Positions 17,738-27,578 of a stretch of DNA of 35,092 bases are shown here, piece by piece; positions within the stretch are counted from its first letter, which is position 1, and each line of letters begins with the position of its first letter. The position numbers and the translations under genes are program-made. The DNA is from Acidimicrobiaceae bacterium (lineage in GTDB: Bacteria > Actinomycetota > Acidimicrobiia > Acidimicrobiales > Bog-793), in the NCBI GenBank assembly GCA_003139355.1, contig PLIM01000185.1, positions 1-35,092 of the forward strand, read 5' to 3'. The notes below the pieces were generated by a model. That model did not search any database. It had not been told where the DNA came from and saw nothing but the letters and a program-made list of their open reading frames with translations.

Positions 17738-19336
17738 CTATCCAGCGAACGGGCCGCTGTCGGAGGGATCGGCACCGTTGAGCATCGACTCTTCGGCGGA
17801 GACCTCCTTGGCACCCCACGGCCGTGACTCCGGCTCGGGTTCTATCGGGAGCTCGACGCTGAAGGTGGCGCCGCCGCCGGGAGTCCCGATGATCGAGACG
17901 TGCCCGCCGTGGGCGTCCGCGATGGCCGCCACGATCGAGAGCCCCAGTCCGGCGCCACCGTGCGAACGGACTCGGGCAGGGTCCGACCGCCAGAAACGCT
18001 CGAAGACGTGTGCAACCGCATCCGGCGGGATCCCGGGGCCATGGTCGACCACAGAGATCCTGACTTTGGAAGGGGCAACGCCCTGCGAAGCCACGACGGT
18101 GACGATGACCTCGAGCGGGCTGCCAGCGGGTGTGTAGGCAAGGGCGTTCGAAACGAGATTCCCGAGAAGCTGGCGCAGGCGTGCGTCATCCCCGATGATC
18201 GGGCATGACGGCGGCGCCTCGAAGCTCACCGTGCGGGACGGGTCGATGGCGCGGGCGTCCTGGACGGCATCGCCGGCGAGTGCCGCGAGATCGACCGGCT
18301 CTTGTTCGAGCGGACGACCCTGGTCGAGTCGAGCGAGCAGCAACAGGTCGTCGACGAGGCCGGCCATCCGAATCGACTCGCTGTCGATCCGGCGCATCGC
18401 CGTGTCGAGGTCGGCGGGACGGTCGACCAGTCCGTGCTGGAAGAGCTCCGCGTAGCCCCGAATCGACGTGAGCGGCGTCCTCAGCTCGTGCGACGCGTCC
18501 GCCACGAAACGTCGAAGTCGCGCCTCGGACGCCTCCCTCTCGCGGAAGGCCGTCTCGATTCGGGCCAGCATCACGTTGAGCGCGCTGCCGAGCCGGCCGA
18601 CCTCGGTGCGGTCATCGGTCTGTTTGACGCGCTGGCTCAGGTCGCCGGCGGCAATCGCGCCCGCCGTCTCGGCCATCTGTTCCAGCGGACGCAGTCCGAT
18701 CCGGACCGTGAGCCACGCCGCGGCCGCAAGCGCAATCAGGACGGCGCAGCTCACGAGCAGCTCCAGTTCCAGGAGGCGGTGAGCGGTGCCCGTGACCCCG
18801 TTGAGCGGGACCGCCACGACGAAGAGCCCGCTGAAGCCGCCTTGCCCATGAATGAGTGCCTGCACGTTCTCGGCAAACAGGCGGAATTGCGTGCCTGATG
18901 TCGCCGTCACCGTCATGTCGAGCGACTGCCCCTGACTCGTGAGCGATCGCTCCAGCTTCTTCACCGGGACCACCGGGACCCCGCCGGTCCAACCGGCCGT
19001 CGCCGGAAGCTGCTCAGCCAGCACACCATTGGCGTCGGTGTCGTAGATCGCTGCGAACGTGCCGTTCGGAAGACCGAGCTCGCTGTTTCCGGGATTGAGG
19101 AGGGCATTCTCGACGGCCCCGCCGGGCACGGCGCTGATGCTGGAGAGTGTGTCGTCAACCTGTTGGAACAGGTAGCTGCGTAGTGACGTGTAGGTGACAG
19201 CGTCGGTCGCGCCGAGGGCGATGACTACGAGAGCGATCAGCATGAGGATGATCCGCGTCCTCAGCGACCATCGGCGGTCCTTGCTGGGTTTCGGCGTGGC
19301 CTGCTCGCGTGCGGCCGGGGCCGCAGTCGTTGTCAC
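17738..19336 (-). CDS. Sensor histidine kinase (HAMP, HisKA, HATPase_c)
   Basis: H-box FVADASHELRTPLTSIRGYAELF, N-box LLGNLVSNALAYTP, G-box DHGPGIPPDAV and GAGLGLSIVAAI; two TM segments. Confidence 0.92.
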   Translation of the reverse strand: MTTTAAPAAREQATPKPSKDRRWSLRTRIILMLIALVVIALGATDAVTYTSLRSYLFQQVDDTLSSISAVPGGAVENALLNPGNSELGLPNGTFAAIYDTDANGVLAEQLPATAGWTGGVPVVPVKKLERSLTSQGQSLDMTVTATSGTQFRLFAENVQALIHGQGGFSGLFVVAVPLNGVTGTAHRLLELELLVSCAVLIALAAAAWLTVRIGLRPLEQMAETAGAIAAGDLSQRVKQTDDRTEVGRLGSALNVMLARIETAFREREASEARLRRFVADASHELRTPLTSIRGYAELFQHGLVDRPADLDTAMRRIDSESIRMAGLVDDLLLLARLDQGRPLEQEPVDLAALAGDAVQDARAIDPSRTVSFEAPPSCPIIGDDARLRQLLGNLVSNALAYTPAGSPLEVIVTVVASQGVAPSKVRISVVDHGPGIPPDAVAHVFERFWRSDPARVRSHGGAGLGLSIVAAIADAHGGHVSIIGTPGGGATFSVELPIEPEPESRPWGAKEVSAEESMLNGADPSDSGPFAG

Positions 19337-20040
19337 GTGTGGGGCGGGCGGAGCACGTAGCCGACTCCGCGAACGGTGTGGATCAGGTGCGGCTCGGTGG
19401 AGTCGACCTTCTTGCGGAGGTAGCTGACGTAGGTCTCGAGCACACCGGCGTCGCCGCCGAAGTCGTAGCTCCAGACGTGGTCGAGGAGCTGGGATCGGGT
19501 CAGGACTCGTCGCGGATTCGAGAGGAGGTAGCGAAGCAGCCGGTACTCGGTTGCCGTCAGGTCGATGAGCTGACCGGCTCGCCGCACTTCGTGAGCATCG
19601 TCGTCCATCTCGAGGTCCGCGAGCACGAGCAGTTCGCGGGCAGGTCCGCTCTTGCCGGCACGACGAAGGATGGCCTGGGTGCGAGCCACGAGCTCGGCCA
19701 CGCTGAACGGCTTGGTCACGTAGTCGTCACCGCCGATGGTGAGGCCCCGGATCTTGTCCTCGGTGGCATCGCGGGCCGTGAGGAAGAGAACTGGGATGTC
19801 GCGCCGGTCGCGCCGGAGGCGCTCAGCGATGTTGAATCCGTCGATATCGGGCAGCATCACGTCGAGCAGGATGAGGTCGGGCCGGAACGCATCGATCTGC
19901 TCGAGGGCCCCATACCCACTGGAAGCAGTTTGGACGGTGAAGCCCTCATAGCGAAGTGCCATCGACACGAGTTCGGTGATGGACTCCTCATCGTCGACGA
20001 CGAGGACGCGAGGGCCCGCTCCTCCTTCTGCCACGTCCAC
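19333..20040 (-). CDS. OmpR/PhoB-family response regulator
   Basis: RVLVVDDEESITELV, DLILLDVMLPDIDGF, VTKPFS receiver motifs plus winged helix LTATEYRLLRYLLSNPRRVLTRSQLLDHVW...VRGVGYVLR; stop overlaps HK start. Start codon uncertain (GTG 20040 chosen). Confidence 0.9.
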   Translation of the reverse strand: MDVAEGGAGPRVLVVDDEESITELVSMALRYEGFTVQTASSGYGALEQIDAFRPDLILLDVMLPDIDGFNIAERLRRDRRDIPVLFLTARDATEDKIRGLTIGGDDYVTKPFSVAELVARTQAILRRAGKSGPARELLVLADLEMDDDAHEVRRAGQLIDLTATEYRLLRYLLSNPRRVLTRSQLLDHVWSYDFGGDAGVLETYVSYLRKKVDSTEPHLIHTVRGVGYVLRPPHT

Positions 20041-20132
20041 ATTGTGGTCGATATTGCTGGGAGTTTGCTGAGAATCCAGCGTGGAGACTGCCGAGGGGCG
20101 CTTGTGAGGGCCCTGATGTGGGAGAAGCACTA

Positions 20133-20146
20133 CGAACATGTGTTCG
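20133..20146. promoter_or_regulatory. LexA/SOS box upstream of dnaE2
   Basis: CGAACATGTGTTCG matches GAAC(N4)GTTC with flanking CG. Confidence 0.9.
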
Positions 20147-20169
20147 ATCAGTGTCACTATCCTGGGTCC

Positions 20170-23100
20170 GTGGTTGGGTACGCAGAGCTCCATTGCCATT
20201 CGAATTTCAGTTTCCTCGACGGTGCCTCTTATCCCGAGGAACTTGTCGCCGAAGCCGCCCGGCTCGAGCTCGGGGCTCTGGCACTGACCGACCATGACGG
20301 GCTCTACGGCGTGGTGCGCTTTGCCGAGGCGGCAAAGGAGGTGGGAGTGCTCACCGTTTTCGGTGCCGAGCTCACCCTTGCCGGCCGCGGCCCAGACTTA
20401 GCCGGCGCCCCAGTCGTCCCGGCGGCACCGCGTACCGGGACCCCTGACCCGCCCGGGTTCCACCTGGTCGTCCTCGCCCGCGACCCGGAGGGCTATTCTC
20501 GCCTTGCTCGCGCCATCAGTGAGGGCCATCTTGCCGGTGGTGAGAAGGGCCGCCCTCGCCACGACATCGACCGACTGGCCGATCTCGCGGGAGGCCACTT
20601 CCTCATCTTGACTGGCTGTCGCAAGGGAGCGGTGCCTGCCGCGCTTGTCGAAGCCGGTCCTGTTGCGGCGGCCAGGGAGCTCGACCGGCTCGTCGACCGG
20701 TTCGGTCCCGAGAGCGTCGTCGTCGAGCTGTTCGACCACGATGACCCTCTCGACTCGGCGCGCAACGACGCACTCGCTGCCTTCGCTGTGCGCAGGGGTC
20801 TCGGTATCGTCGCGACGAACGTCGTTCACCACGCCCAACCCGCGGGCCGCCGCCTCGCCTCGGTGCTCGCCTCGATTCGCGCGGGACGCCCACTCGATGA
20901 GCTCGACGGCTGGCTACCCGCCGCAGGGGCGGCCTACCTGCGCTCGGGGGCGGAGCAGGTCAGGCGCTTCGCCCGCTACCCGGGAGCCGTCGAGCAAGCC
21001 GGCGAGCTCGGGCGAGCGTGCGCCTTCGACCTCCACCTCGTTGCCCCCAAGCTTCCCGACTTTCCCGTGCCTGCGGGCCAAAGCGAGATGTCGTTCCTGC
21101 GCCAGCTCGTCGAGGAGGGGGCGACCCGGCGCTACGGCCCAGCAGGAGCTGAGCGGGTGCCCGGCGCGTGGCGACAGTTGGAGCACGAATTGACGATGAT
21201 CGAGGAGCTGGGCTTTGCCGGCTACTTCCTCGTCGTCTGGGACATCGTCGAGTTCTGCCGGCGGTCGGGGATCTACTGCCAGGGCCGGGGCTCCGCGGCG
21301 AGCTCGGCCGTTTGTTATGTGCTCGGTATCACCAATGCGGACGCCGTCGCTCTCGACCTTTTGTTCGAGAGGTTCCTGTCACCCGAGCGCGACGGGCCGC
21401 CCGACATCGACGTTGACATCGAGAGCGGGCGGCGCGAGGAGGTCATCCAGTATGTCTACGGGCGCTATGGCCGTGAGCGGGCAGCGCTAGTGGCCGTAGT
21501 CGTGAGCTACCGGGCTCGGTCCGCCGTGCGGGATGCCGCCAAGGCGCTCGGCCACTCGCCCGGGCAGGTCGACGCCTGGGCGCGACGCATCGAGCGGTGG
21601 GGATCACTTGGTGGCGACCACCACTCGACCGCGCCGCATCGCAAGGACCGCTGGACGTGGTGGAGCGCTGCCGCGGAGGGCGAGGCCGCACGGCGCGACG
21701 CCACCGGGGGCACGGTCGGCGACGGCCGCCCCGGTCGTGACGACGTCGCTGCCGAGCCCGGCCCTGAGCAGGCAGCGAGCGAGCTCGGGATCCCGACCCG
21801 GGTGCTGGCGGTGGCGACCGAGCTGGAGGGCTTTCCCCGCCACCTCGGCATCCATCCCGGCGGCATGGTTATCTGCGACCGTCCGGTCTCGGAGGTCTGC
21901 CCGGTCGAGTGGGCCCGCATGGAGAACCGGACCGTGCTCCAATGGGACAAGGACGACTGCGCGGCGGTCGGCCTCGTGAAGTTCGACCTCCTCGGTCTCG
22001 GGATGCTCGAGGCGATCCACCGGGCGGTCGACACCATCGGCGCCTACCACCACGACGAGATCGACCTCGCGATGATCCCCCAGGAAGAGGCCGTCTACGA
22101 CATGTTGTGCCGTGGCGACTCGGTGGGGATCTTCCAGGTGGAGAGCCGGGCTCAGATGGCCACGCTGCCCCGGTTACGGCCACGCTGCTTCTACGACCTC
22201 GTCGTCGAGGTCGCTCTCATCCGCCCCGGCCCTATCCAGGGAGGATCGGTTCACCCCTACCTGCGCCGGCGTAACGGGGCAGAGGCGGTGACGTACCTAC
22301 ATCCGTGTTTTGAGCGCAGCTTGGCGAAGACCCTCGGGGTGCCGCTGTTCCAAGAACAGCTCATGCAGATGGCGATCGATGCCGCCGGGTTCTCGGCTGC
22401 CGAGGCCGATCAGCTCCGTCAAGCCATGGGCGCAAAGCGCTCCGTCTCGCGCATGGAACGTCTCCGCGCCCGCCTGTATGCGGGGATGGCCGAGCGGGGG
22501 ATCACCGGCCAGATCGCGGACACCGTCTGGGAGCAGCTGGCGGCATTCGCCAACTTTGGCTTTCCGGAGAGCCACTCGGTGTCATTCGCCCACCTCGTAT
22601 ATGTGAGCGCGTGGCTCAAGCTGCACTACCCGGCCGCGTTCCTCGTAGCACTGCTCAACTCCCAGCCCATGGGCTTCTGGGCGCCGCACACCCTCGTCGC
22701 GGATGCCCGGCGCCACGGGGTCGTCGTCCTCGGCCCGGAGGTGAACAAGAGTGCGGCGGGGGCTTCGCTCGAGCCCGCGGTCAATCTCGAGCCCGGGGCG
22801 AGGTCCGACCCGTTGGTACGGCTCGGGCTCGCCTCGGTGAAGGGGATCGGCGCCGACCTTGCCAACGAGATCGCGGCCGGCAGGCCGTATGTGGACATGG
22901 AGGATCTTGTGCGCCGAAGCGGTATCGGCCGTCCCGCGCTCGAAGCTCTCGCCACTTCAGGGGCGCTCGCCGGGTTGGGCGAAGCCTCAGTCAGCACTGC
23001 TCGCAGCGGAGCTGCGGTCAGCGCCGGTGGGGCCGGGCGCCGCCCGCTCAGCCGCCGCGAGGCGCTCTGGGCGGCGGGTGCAGCCGCAGAGGCTCGCCCG

Positions 23101-23589
23101 GACCGTCTTCCCGGCACCGTGGTCGGGACGAACGCCCCACTGCTCCCCGAGATGGACGAGATCGAGGAGATGTCCGCCGACCTGCAGACCCTTGGGCTGT
23201 CACCGGGCTCTTCCCCGATGACCTTCGCCCGGACGAAGCTCGCCGGCCGAGGGGTGGTCCCCAACGCCGAGCTCGTGAAGGTGCCCGACGGCGCGAGGGT
23301 CCTCGTTGCCGGCGTGGTGACCCATCGGCAGCGGCCGGCTACGGCAGGGGGTACGACGTTTCTCAATTTGGAAGACGAGACAGGGCTGGTGAACGTCATC
23401 TGCTCGCCGGGATGCTGGACGCGCTATCGCAAGGCGGCGCGCTCGGCGGTGGTGCTGCTCGTACGTGGGCGGCTCGAGCGAGGAGAGGGGGCCGACCCAT
23501 CAGCACCGTCGTCCTCGAACGTAGTGGCGGAGTACTTGGAGGAGATCGACCTCGCGATGGCGGTTAGCCCATCGAGGGATTTCCATTGA
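20170..23589 (+). CDS. dnaE2: Error-prone DNA polymerase III alpha subunit DnaE2
   Basis: PHP start YAELHCHSNFSFLDGASYPEELVAEAARL; RGSAASSAVCYVLGIT; PDIDVDIESGRREEVIQYVY; HLGIHPGGMVICDRPVSEVCPVEWARMENRTVLQWDKDDCAAVGLVKFDLLGLGMLEAIH; GTG start at 20170. Confidence 0.93.
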   Translation: MVGYAELHCHSNFSFLDGASYPEELVAEAARLELGALALTDHDGLYGVVRFAEAAKEVGVLTVFGAELTLAGRGPDLAGAPVVPAAPRTGTPDPPGFHLVVLARDPEGYSRLARAISEGHLAGGEKGRPRHDIDRLADLAGGHFLILTGCRKGAVPAALVEAGPVAAARELDRLVDRFGPESVVVELFDHDDPLDSARNDALAAFAVRRGLGIVATNVVHHAQPAGRRLASVLASIRAGRPLDELDGWLPAAGAAYLRSGAEQVRRFARYPGAVEQAGELGRACAFDLHLVAPKLPDFPVPAGQSEMSFLRQLVEEGATRRYGPAGAERVPGAWRQLEHELTMIEELGFAGYFLVVWDIVEFCRRSGIYCQGRGSAASSAVCYVLGITNADAVALDLLFERFLSPERDGPPDIDVDIESGRREEVIQYVYGRYGRERAALVAVVVSYRARSAVRDAAKALGHSPGQVDAWARRIERWGSLGGDHHSTAPHRKDRWTWWSAAAEGEAARRDATGGTVGDGRPGRDDVAAEPGPEQAASELGIPTRVLAVATELEGFPRHLGIHPGGMVICDRPVSEVCPVEWARMENRTVLQWDKDDCAAVGLVKFDLLGLGMLEAIHRAVDTIGAYHHDEIDLAMIPQEEAVYDMLCRGDSVGIFQVESRAQMATLPRLRPRCFYDLVVEVALIRPGPIQGGSVHPYLRRRNGAEAVTYLHPCFERSLAKTLGVPLFQEQLMQMAIDAAGFSAAEADQLRQAMGAKRSVSRMERLRARLYAGMAERGITGQIADTVWEQLAAFANFGFPESHSVSFAHLVYVSAWLKLHYPAAFLVALLNSQPMGFWAPHTLVADARRHGVVVLGPEVNKSAAGASLEPAVNLEPGARSDPLVRLGLASVKGIGADLANEIAAGRPYVDMEDLVRRSGIGRPALEALATSGALAGLGEASVSTARSGAAVSAGGAGRRPLSRREALWAAGAAAEARPDRLPGTVVGTNAPLLPEMDEIEEMSADLQTLGLSPGSSPMTFARTKLAGRGVVPNAELVKVPDGARVLVAGVVTHRQRPATAGGTTFLNLEDETGLVNVICSPGCWTRYRKAARSAVVLLVRGRLERGEGADPSAPSSSNVVAEYLEEIDLAMAVSPSRDFH

Positions 23590-23601
23590 CGCGTCGGCTC
23601 T

Positions 23602-23628
23602 GGCCGGCCGGATGCTCGAAGGCCGGCC
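23602..23628. terminator. Candidate hairpin downstream of dnaE2
   Basis: ggccggcc (23602-23609) and ggccggcc (23621-23628) can pair around an 11-nt loop, 13 nt after the dnaE2 stop; no U tract. Confidence 0.3.
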
Positions 23629-23851
23629 CCGCCGCGGCCGGACAGCTCGGCTGAAGCATCGTGCCGCTTGACACCACTTCAGGGATCGTGGGCGCGACGC
23701 GTGCCTGCGAGAGGCTAGGTTTCCTACCCGTCATGGCCTACCGGTGCAACTCGCTGGGCCGAGCACGCTTCTGCGAAGTGCGCTTCGGGCCGCGACCTCA
23801 AACCGGAGGCGGACCGACCCCCGTCAACCTTGAGATGGAGACCCTGGACGG

Positions 23852-26209
23852 ATGAGCGTGTTCTTCAATGGCCTTGGACGCTTCACCGTCCGGTTTCGCT
23901 GGCTGATCGTCGTCGTATGGATAGTCGGGACAGTCGCCTCGGTTCACTTCCTGCCGTCGCTGGGGAGCCAGGTCAACAACAACAACTCGGCATTCCTGCC
24001 CTCCAGCGCGCCAAGCGCGGTCGCAGGCAACCTCGCGGAGCCACTGGTCGGCAGCGCGACGCTCGTACCGGTCATCATCATCGGGGTCAGCCAGCACGGC
24101 CCGATCACTGCTGCCGACACCCAGGCGATCACCCGTCTAGGCATTGCTGCCAAGAAGGTCCCGAACGTCGAGGCCGTGCAGTACGTCGGCACCTCGCAGA
24201 ATGGGCGTGCGGTGCAACTCCTGGTCGAGGCGAACATCGCCGGGTACAGCCCTGGGTCCTCGCAGGAAGTAGTCAACGGGCTGACCTCCGCGTTCACGAA
24301 GGTTGGAGCGCCCCCAGGCATCCAGTTCCACCTGGCCGGCGCCGTGGCCACCAACGTCGCGCAGCAGAAGCAGTCGAACACGACCGGCAACAAGACCCAG
24401 CTGCTGTCGATCCTGTTCATCATCGTGCTGCTGCTGTTCGTCTTCCGCTCGCTGCTCGCGCCTCTTGTCACGTTGCTGCCGGCGGCGCTCGTCCTGCAGT
24501 TGTCGGGCGCGCTCATCGGCGAGCTCGGCTCTCACGGCCTCAAGATCTCGCAGATCACCCAGTTGCTCCTCATCGTCCTCATCCTCGGGGCGGGGACCGA
24601 CTACGGGCTGTTTCTCGTGTTCCGCGTCCGGGAAGGCCTCCGATCGGGCCTGACAGCCAACGATGCCGTGGCGCGTGCGGTCGCACGTGTCGGTGAGTCG
24701 ATCAGCGCATCGGCCGGGACCGTGATCCTGGCGTTGTTGACCTTGCTGTTCGCGAGCTTTGGGATCTACCACGACCTCGGCGTCCCGCTCGCGATCGGGA
24801 TCGCCGTGATGCTTGTCGCCGGGGTGACGCTGCTGCCGGCCCTGCTCGCGATCCTCGGGCGGGTTGTGTTCTGGCCGGCGAAGATCGTCCCGGGCGAGGC
24901 TAACGAGAGTTGGTGGGGCAAGATCGCCCAGCGCGTCATCGCTCGGCCGGCGCACACGCTCGCGGTCGGCGTCATCGTCTTCGGCGCACTCGCGTTCGGA
25001 TCGCTGTTCTACTCTCCGGCGGGATTCGGCGGGGCTACCGCTGCCCCGAACGGGAGTGACGCGGCGGCCGGCAACGCGGCGCTGATGAAGTACTTTCCCC
25101 AGTCGAGCTCGAACCCGACCAACCTGATCCTCAGGCTTGCTGCCGCCGTATGGCAGGACCCCGGTGCGGTCGTGAAAGCGGAGAGCGAGCTGCACGCGAC
25201 CGGGCTCTTCAGCGCTTTGCCGGGCCCGCTCGATCCCGCCGGCGTGCCGATGCCACCGTCGGTCTACGTCCGCCTGCACGCGGAGCTCGGAAATCCCAGG
25301 CTTCTCCCGCCGTTGCCGGCTCCCGGTTCGCCCGGCGCGAAGGTGTCGACAGCCTTGTACGACCTGTACCGCGCGACGGCTCGTTTTGTGAGCCCAGATG
25401 GGCACACGATCCAGTTCGAGGCAGGGCTCACGGCCGGTGACGCGGCCTCGACACCGGCGCTGAATGCCGTGCCGAGCATCCGCAAGGCCTTGACGACGAT
25501 CCAGCACAGCATCGGTGCGACCGCGAGCGGTGTCGCCGGCGAGGCTCCGGCGCTCTACGACGTGAGCTCGATCTCCGACGGCGACCTCATCCACATCGTC
25601 CCGATCGCGATCATCGCCATCGGGCTCCTGCTCGCGCTTGTCCTGCGAAGCCTTGTGGCTCCCCTCTACCTCATCGCGAGCGTGATGATGTCCTACCTGG
25701 CGGCGCTCGGCCTGGCATCGATCGTGTTCATCAAGATCGCCGGGAGCGGGGGGCTCACCTTCCTCTTACCTTTCCTGATGTTCATCTTCCTCTTAGCCCT
25801 CGGCGAGGACTACAACATCCTCGTCATGACGCGCATCCGGGAGGAGGCACACCAGCGCCGTCTTCGCGACGCCGTCGTGACCGCGGTCGGCGCGTCGGGC
25901 CCGACCATCACCTCGGCGGGACTCGTCCTTGCGGGGACGTTCCTGGTGCTCGCGGTGACCGCGGGAGGCGAACCGGGAGGCAGCCAGATCCGCGACATCG
26001 GTATCGGCCTGGCGCTCGGCATCTTGATGGACACCTTTCTCGTACGGAGCTTGCTCGTCCCCTCGACGGTGTCGCTGCTCGGTCGTTGGAACTGGTGGCC
26101 GGGCAAGCTGGCGGAGATGGACTTGGTTGTTGCCTCGTCCTCGGGTGAGGGGGACGCCGATGGGCCCACCTCCGGCGGACGATCCGGGGCTTCGCCGACC
26201 ACTGGCTGA
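23852..26209 (+). CDS. MMPL/RND family transporter
   Basis: About 12 TM pattern in two halves, each with GxGTDYGLFLVFRVREGL / ALGEDYNILVMTRIREEA motif typical of MMPL. Confidence 0.9.
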   Translation: MSVFFNGLGRFTVRFRWLIVVVWIVGTVASVHFLPSLGSQVNNNNSAFLPSSAPSAVAGNLAEPLVGSATLVPVIIIGVSQHGPITAADTQAITRLGIAAKKVPNVEAVQYVGTSQNGRAVQLLVEANIAGYSPGSSQEVVNGLTSAFTKVGAPPGIQFHLAGAVATNVAQQKQSNTTGNKTQLLSILFIIVLLLFVFRSLLAPLVTLLPAALVLQLSGALIGELGSHGLKISQITQLLLIVLILGAGTDYGLFLVFRVREGLRSGLTANDAVARAVARVGESISASAGTVILALLTLLFASFGIYHDLGVPLAIGIAVMLVAGVTLLPALLAILGRVVFWPAKIVPGEANESWWGKIAQRVIARPAHTLAVGVIVFGALAFGSLFYSPAGFGGATAAPNGSDAAAGNAALMKYFPQSSSNPTNLILRLAAAVWQDPGAVVKAESELHATGLFSALPGPLDPAGVPMPPSVYVRLHAELGNPRLLPPLPAPGSPGAKVSTALYDLYRATARFVSPDGHTIQFEAGLTAGDAASTPALNAVPSIRKALTTIQHSIGATASGVAGEAPALYDVSSISDGDLIHIVPIAIIAIGLLLALVLRSLVAPLYLIASVMMSYLAALGLASIVFIKIAGSGGLTFLLPFLMFIFLLALGEDYNILVMTRIREEAHQRRLRDAVVTAVGASGPTITSAGLVLAGTFLVLAVTAGGEPGGSQIRDIGIGLALGILMDTFLVRSLLVPSTVSLLGRWNWWPGKLAEMDLVVASSSGEGDADGPTSGGRSGASPTTG

Positions 26210-26381
26210 GGGTTGTCGGCTGTCCGCCGAACAGTTGGCGGCGTGATCGCCCAGGCAATGGCCGCCGTCACGCCCTACTTGCTTTTACCGAGCAGTTTGG
26301 CGGGACGCTGTTGACGCCGCGACCCTAGGAGCGCCCGCTCGTGTCCCGTCTCGGGCCCGAACCGTGGCGATCAGACGGGCT

Positions 26382-26930
26382 CTAGCCGGCCGGTGGCGGG
26401 AACCTTAGATCCGGTCGCGCCGTTCCCGGTGGGGGCAGCTGGGATGCCGGTTGAGCGTCACCGGTCCAGTGGCTGCCGTCCCACCACCGGACCTTTGTCG
26501 CGTCAACGGCGTCCGGGTACCAACCGGGTGGCGGGAGAGGAGCATCCTGACCGGGGTAGTACGCGAGCGCGGCTGTTTGTTGGTAACCCGGCACGGGTAT
26601 GCCTTGATCGCCGGTGGAGGCCCGCCAGCTCTCGGACGCGCGGTGCCTGCGGGAGGCCTCGACGCACGCCCAGACGATCGAGACGATCCAGGCCACAGCC
26701 GTGGTGACCCAAAAGGTGAAATAGCCGGTGAGCGCCACCAAGAACAGAAGTAGAGCGGGCATGACCTTCACGTACAGCAGGCCGAGCGGACCCAGGAAGA
26801 ACGTGAGGATGAACGCGAGCACCGGTGACTTGTCCACGGGAACACGATTGGACTGGAGCCCGGGTGAAGGAGTCCCCACGCGAGAAGTCTTCCAGTTCTC
26901 GTGGTTGTTCGCTTCTTCGCCGACCGGCAA
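26382..26930 (-). CDS. TM2-like membrane protein with C-terminal DUF2510 domain
   Basis: KSPVLAFILTFFLGPLGLLYVKVMPALLLFLVALTGYF (TM2-like) and PPPGWYPDAVDATKVRWWDGSHWTGDAQP (DUF2510). Confidence 0.75.
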   Translation of the reverse strand: MPVGEEANNHENWKTSRVGTPSPGLQSNRVPVDKSPVLAFILTFFLGPLGLLYVKVMPALLLFLVALTGYFTFWVTTAVAWIVSIVWACVEASRRHRASESWRASTGDQGIPVPGYQQTAALAYYPGQDAPLPPPGWYPDAVDATKVRWWDGSHWTGDAQPASQLPPPGTARPDLRFPPPAG

Positions 26931-27154
26931 CGCTCAGCCAAGGGAACCGTTGTTCAAGGAGTCGACGAGGCAGAGCTCAACCTGAGAGATCTCACGGGTG
27001 CCGTCGGAGTAGGTGTGCGGCGCAGTTGGGCAATCGTGTTCGTGCCAACGGTCGCCGAGGCCCGCTCGCCGCCGCCTGCAGCGGTTCTCCGCCTGCTGGC
27101 CTTCATCGCGCGTGTGAGCCCGGCGCGTGAGTCAACTACGCGTAGGATAAGCCC

Positions 27155-27391
27155 ATGCAACGTGTTCTGGTGATAATCCTGTTCATCCTCGGAGTCGCTG
27201 CCATCGCGGCTGGTGTTCTGTACGTGACGCAGGCGTCGCACTCGCTGCCGACGTTCTTCCCCGGGTACGCGGCTCACGTGGTCGCCAAGCACTCGAAGCG
27301 TGGCTACGCGGGCATCGCGCTCGGTGCCGTGTTCCTCATCGCAGCGCTCGTGGTGGCATTCAGAGGTTCGTGGCAGCGGGCCCGGCCCTGA
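27155..27391 (+). CDS. Small conserved membrane protein (78 aa)
   Basis: MQRVLVIILFILGVAAIAAGVLYVTQASHSLPTFFPGYAAHVVAKHSKRGYAGIALGAVFLIAALVVAF; two TM helices. Confidence 0.7.
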   Translation: MQRVLVIILFILGVAAIAAGVLYVTQASHSLPTFFPGYAAHVVAKHSKRGYAGIALGAVFLIAALVVAFRGSWQRARP

Positions 27392-27578
27392 GATCCTGAC
27401 GGCGCCACGGCCGGCGTCGCCGGTCCTCTGTTTTGCGCCCGGCCGGGCCATCGCAACGTGGGCGAACCTAGCGGGCGTGCACCGGTCCACCGAGCCTCCC
27501 CCGGAGTCCCTCGCCCCGTAGGTCTTCTGTGCTGTTCCTCGCCCGCCGGCTCTGCCTGCTCAGCAGTGGCCCACGGGA

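Noticed and set aside
19309-20169. N-terminal extension of the dnaE2 ORF
   Set aside because: It is antisense to the response regulator and upstream of the SOS box; DnaE2 homology starts at YAELHCHSNFSF just after GTG 20170.
20041-20295. N-terminal extension of the response regulator ORF
   Set aside because: Runs through the SOS box and dnaE2 start; the receiver domain begins at RVLVVDDEE.
23661-23855. 64-aa ORF between dnaE2 and MMPL
   Set aside because: No recognisable family and no clear RBS; likely intergenic.
24137-25594. 485-aa minus-strand ORF opposite the MMPL gene
   Set aside because: Arg/Gln/Asp-rich antisense translation typical of high-GC coding DNA; the MMPL frame has clear domain motifs.
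26954-27490. 178-aa minus-strand ORF opposite the small membrane protein
   Set aside because: No domain signal; antisense to a better-supported conserved small membrane protein.
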